From Clostridiales bacterium (GTDB lineage Bacteria > Bacillota > Clostridia > Oscillospirales > Oscillospiraceae), in the NCBI GenBank assembly GCA_021203685.1, contig JAJQAS010000133.1, positions 1 to 6,613 of the forward strand: a stretch of 6,613 nucleotides of DNA. Reading direction: 5' to 3'. The position numbers were made by a program, and so were the translations under genes. This document shows, piece by piece, positions 6,344 through 6,613 of this stretch; within the stretch, counting starts at the first letter, position 1; each line of letters opens with the position of its first letter. Below the pieces are notes generated by a model, which was not told the origin of the DNA, searched no databases, and saw only the letters and a program-made list of their open reading frames with translations.

Positions 6344-6613
6344 AGCTGCAGAAGGTGGACAGAAACCTGCCGCCCTCCGCGCTGATATTTCATCTGCTTA
6401 CGCAGATTACCTGCTTTACTTCCAGCAGCAGCCTTACTTCTTTTTCTTCCCTCTGCTCTTAGACTTCGGGAAGAAGAGCGAAAACGATGCTCTGCCGTCC
6501 TCCACTTTCATCAGAAGATCCGCTTCAAAAGGCGGTGCAACTTAGGGATTTTTAATCCCTTGAATTGTCAAGTCAAGTGCAACAGAGTATCGAAGAAGAC
6601 TTCAAAGGGGGAT
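6344..6613. other. Leader region without a recognisable gene
   Basis: No frame on either strand gives a recognisable protein here. On the minus strand a 35-codon frame (6541-6434) follows a TAA and ends GKKKK-stop. It reads like the charged tail of a lost gene (VAPPFEADLLMKVEDGRASF at its start) but lacks a binding site. At the upstream edge another frame closes with LLHLT and TGA near 6570 and could be the C-terminus of a gene outside the window. The rest is short repeats, listed separately. Confidence 0.5.
6535..6583. repeat. GTGCAAC direct repeats flanking two inverted repeats
   Basis: GTGCAAC occurs at 6535-6541 and 6577-6583, exactly 42 nt apart. Between them lie a 7-bp hairpin, AGGGATT-TTT-AATCCCT (6544-6560), the inverted repeat CTTGA-N4-TCAAG (6559-6572), and a tandem GTCAAGTCAA (6567-6576). 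Neither direction has a T-run after the hairpin, so an intrinsic terminator is unlikely. It may be an operator, a recombination footprint or a processing site. Confidence 0.5.

Noticed and set aside
6544..6560. Intrinsic terminator at the AGGGATT hairpin
   Set aside because: The stem is AT-rich and neither side is followed by a T-run in the transcript.
6543..6571. Sigma-70 promoter based on TTGACA (minus strand, 6571-6566)
   Set aside because: At 16-19 nt spacing no hexamer resembles TATAAT (TCCCTA at 17 nt), and the box is part of an inverted repeat.

Overview
The window is a single-strand (minus) stretch of conjugative-element accessory DNA. It looks like part of an integrative and conjugative element of the Tn1549/CTn type found in gut Clostridia (Lachnospiraceae/Oscillospiraceae). 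The evidence is the gene set: a DUF5688 protein, a tiny unknown protein, the N-terminal part of the very large ArdC-like/methylase/helicase polyprotein typical of these elements, and a TnpV gene. Strong GGAGG-type ribosome binding sites and moderate GC content fit the same hosts. No rRNA, tRNA, CRISPR array or housekeeping gene is visible.

Layout, read in the direction of transcription (high to low coordinates). Positions 6613-6336 hold no convincing gene. They contain a short AT-rich patch with two inverted repeats between two GTGCAAC direct repeats, and a 35-codon open remnant. Next come a DUF5688 protein (6323-5079), a 52-residue orphan protein (5060-4902), and a giant open frame that starts at 4874 and runs with no stop to the end of the window. 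I translated this frame codon by codon. It holds an ArdC-like N-terminal domain, acidic linkers, two copies of a YGTGG/W module, a stretch resembling MutS domain I, and the approach to an N6-adenine methylase domain. The genes are separated by only 18 and 27 nt and look like one operon.

Two things stand out. First, a complete 114-residue TnpV gene with its own ribosome binding site (4000-3656) lies inside the giant frame in the +1 reading frame. The giant protein reads the same DNA as a G/S/D/E/R-rich linker, so this is a same-strand overlapping gene pair. Second, the giant protein is colinear with its family up to ...SGNVL(D/E) at about position 49. It then turns abruptly into AT-rich, unrelated sequence exactly where the methylase SAM-binding motif (EPSCG-like) should begin. 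This suggests that another element has inserted there and cut off the methylase and helicase halves.

Family names rest on recognising sequence patterns from memory. No database search was run.
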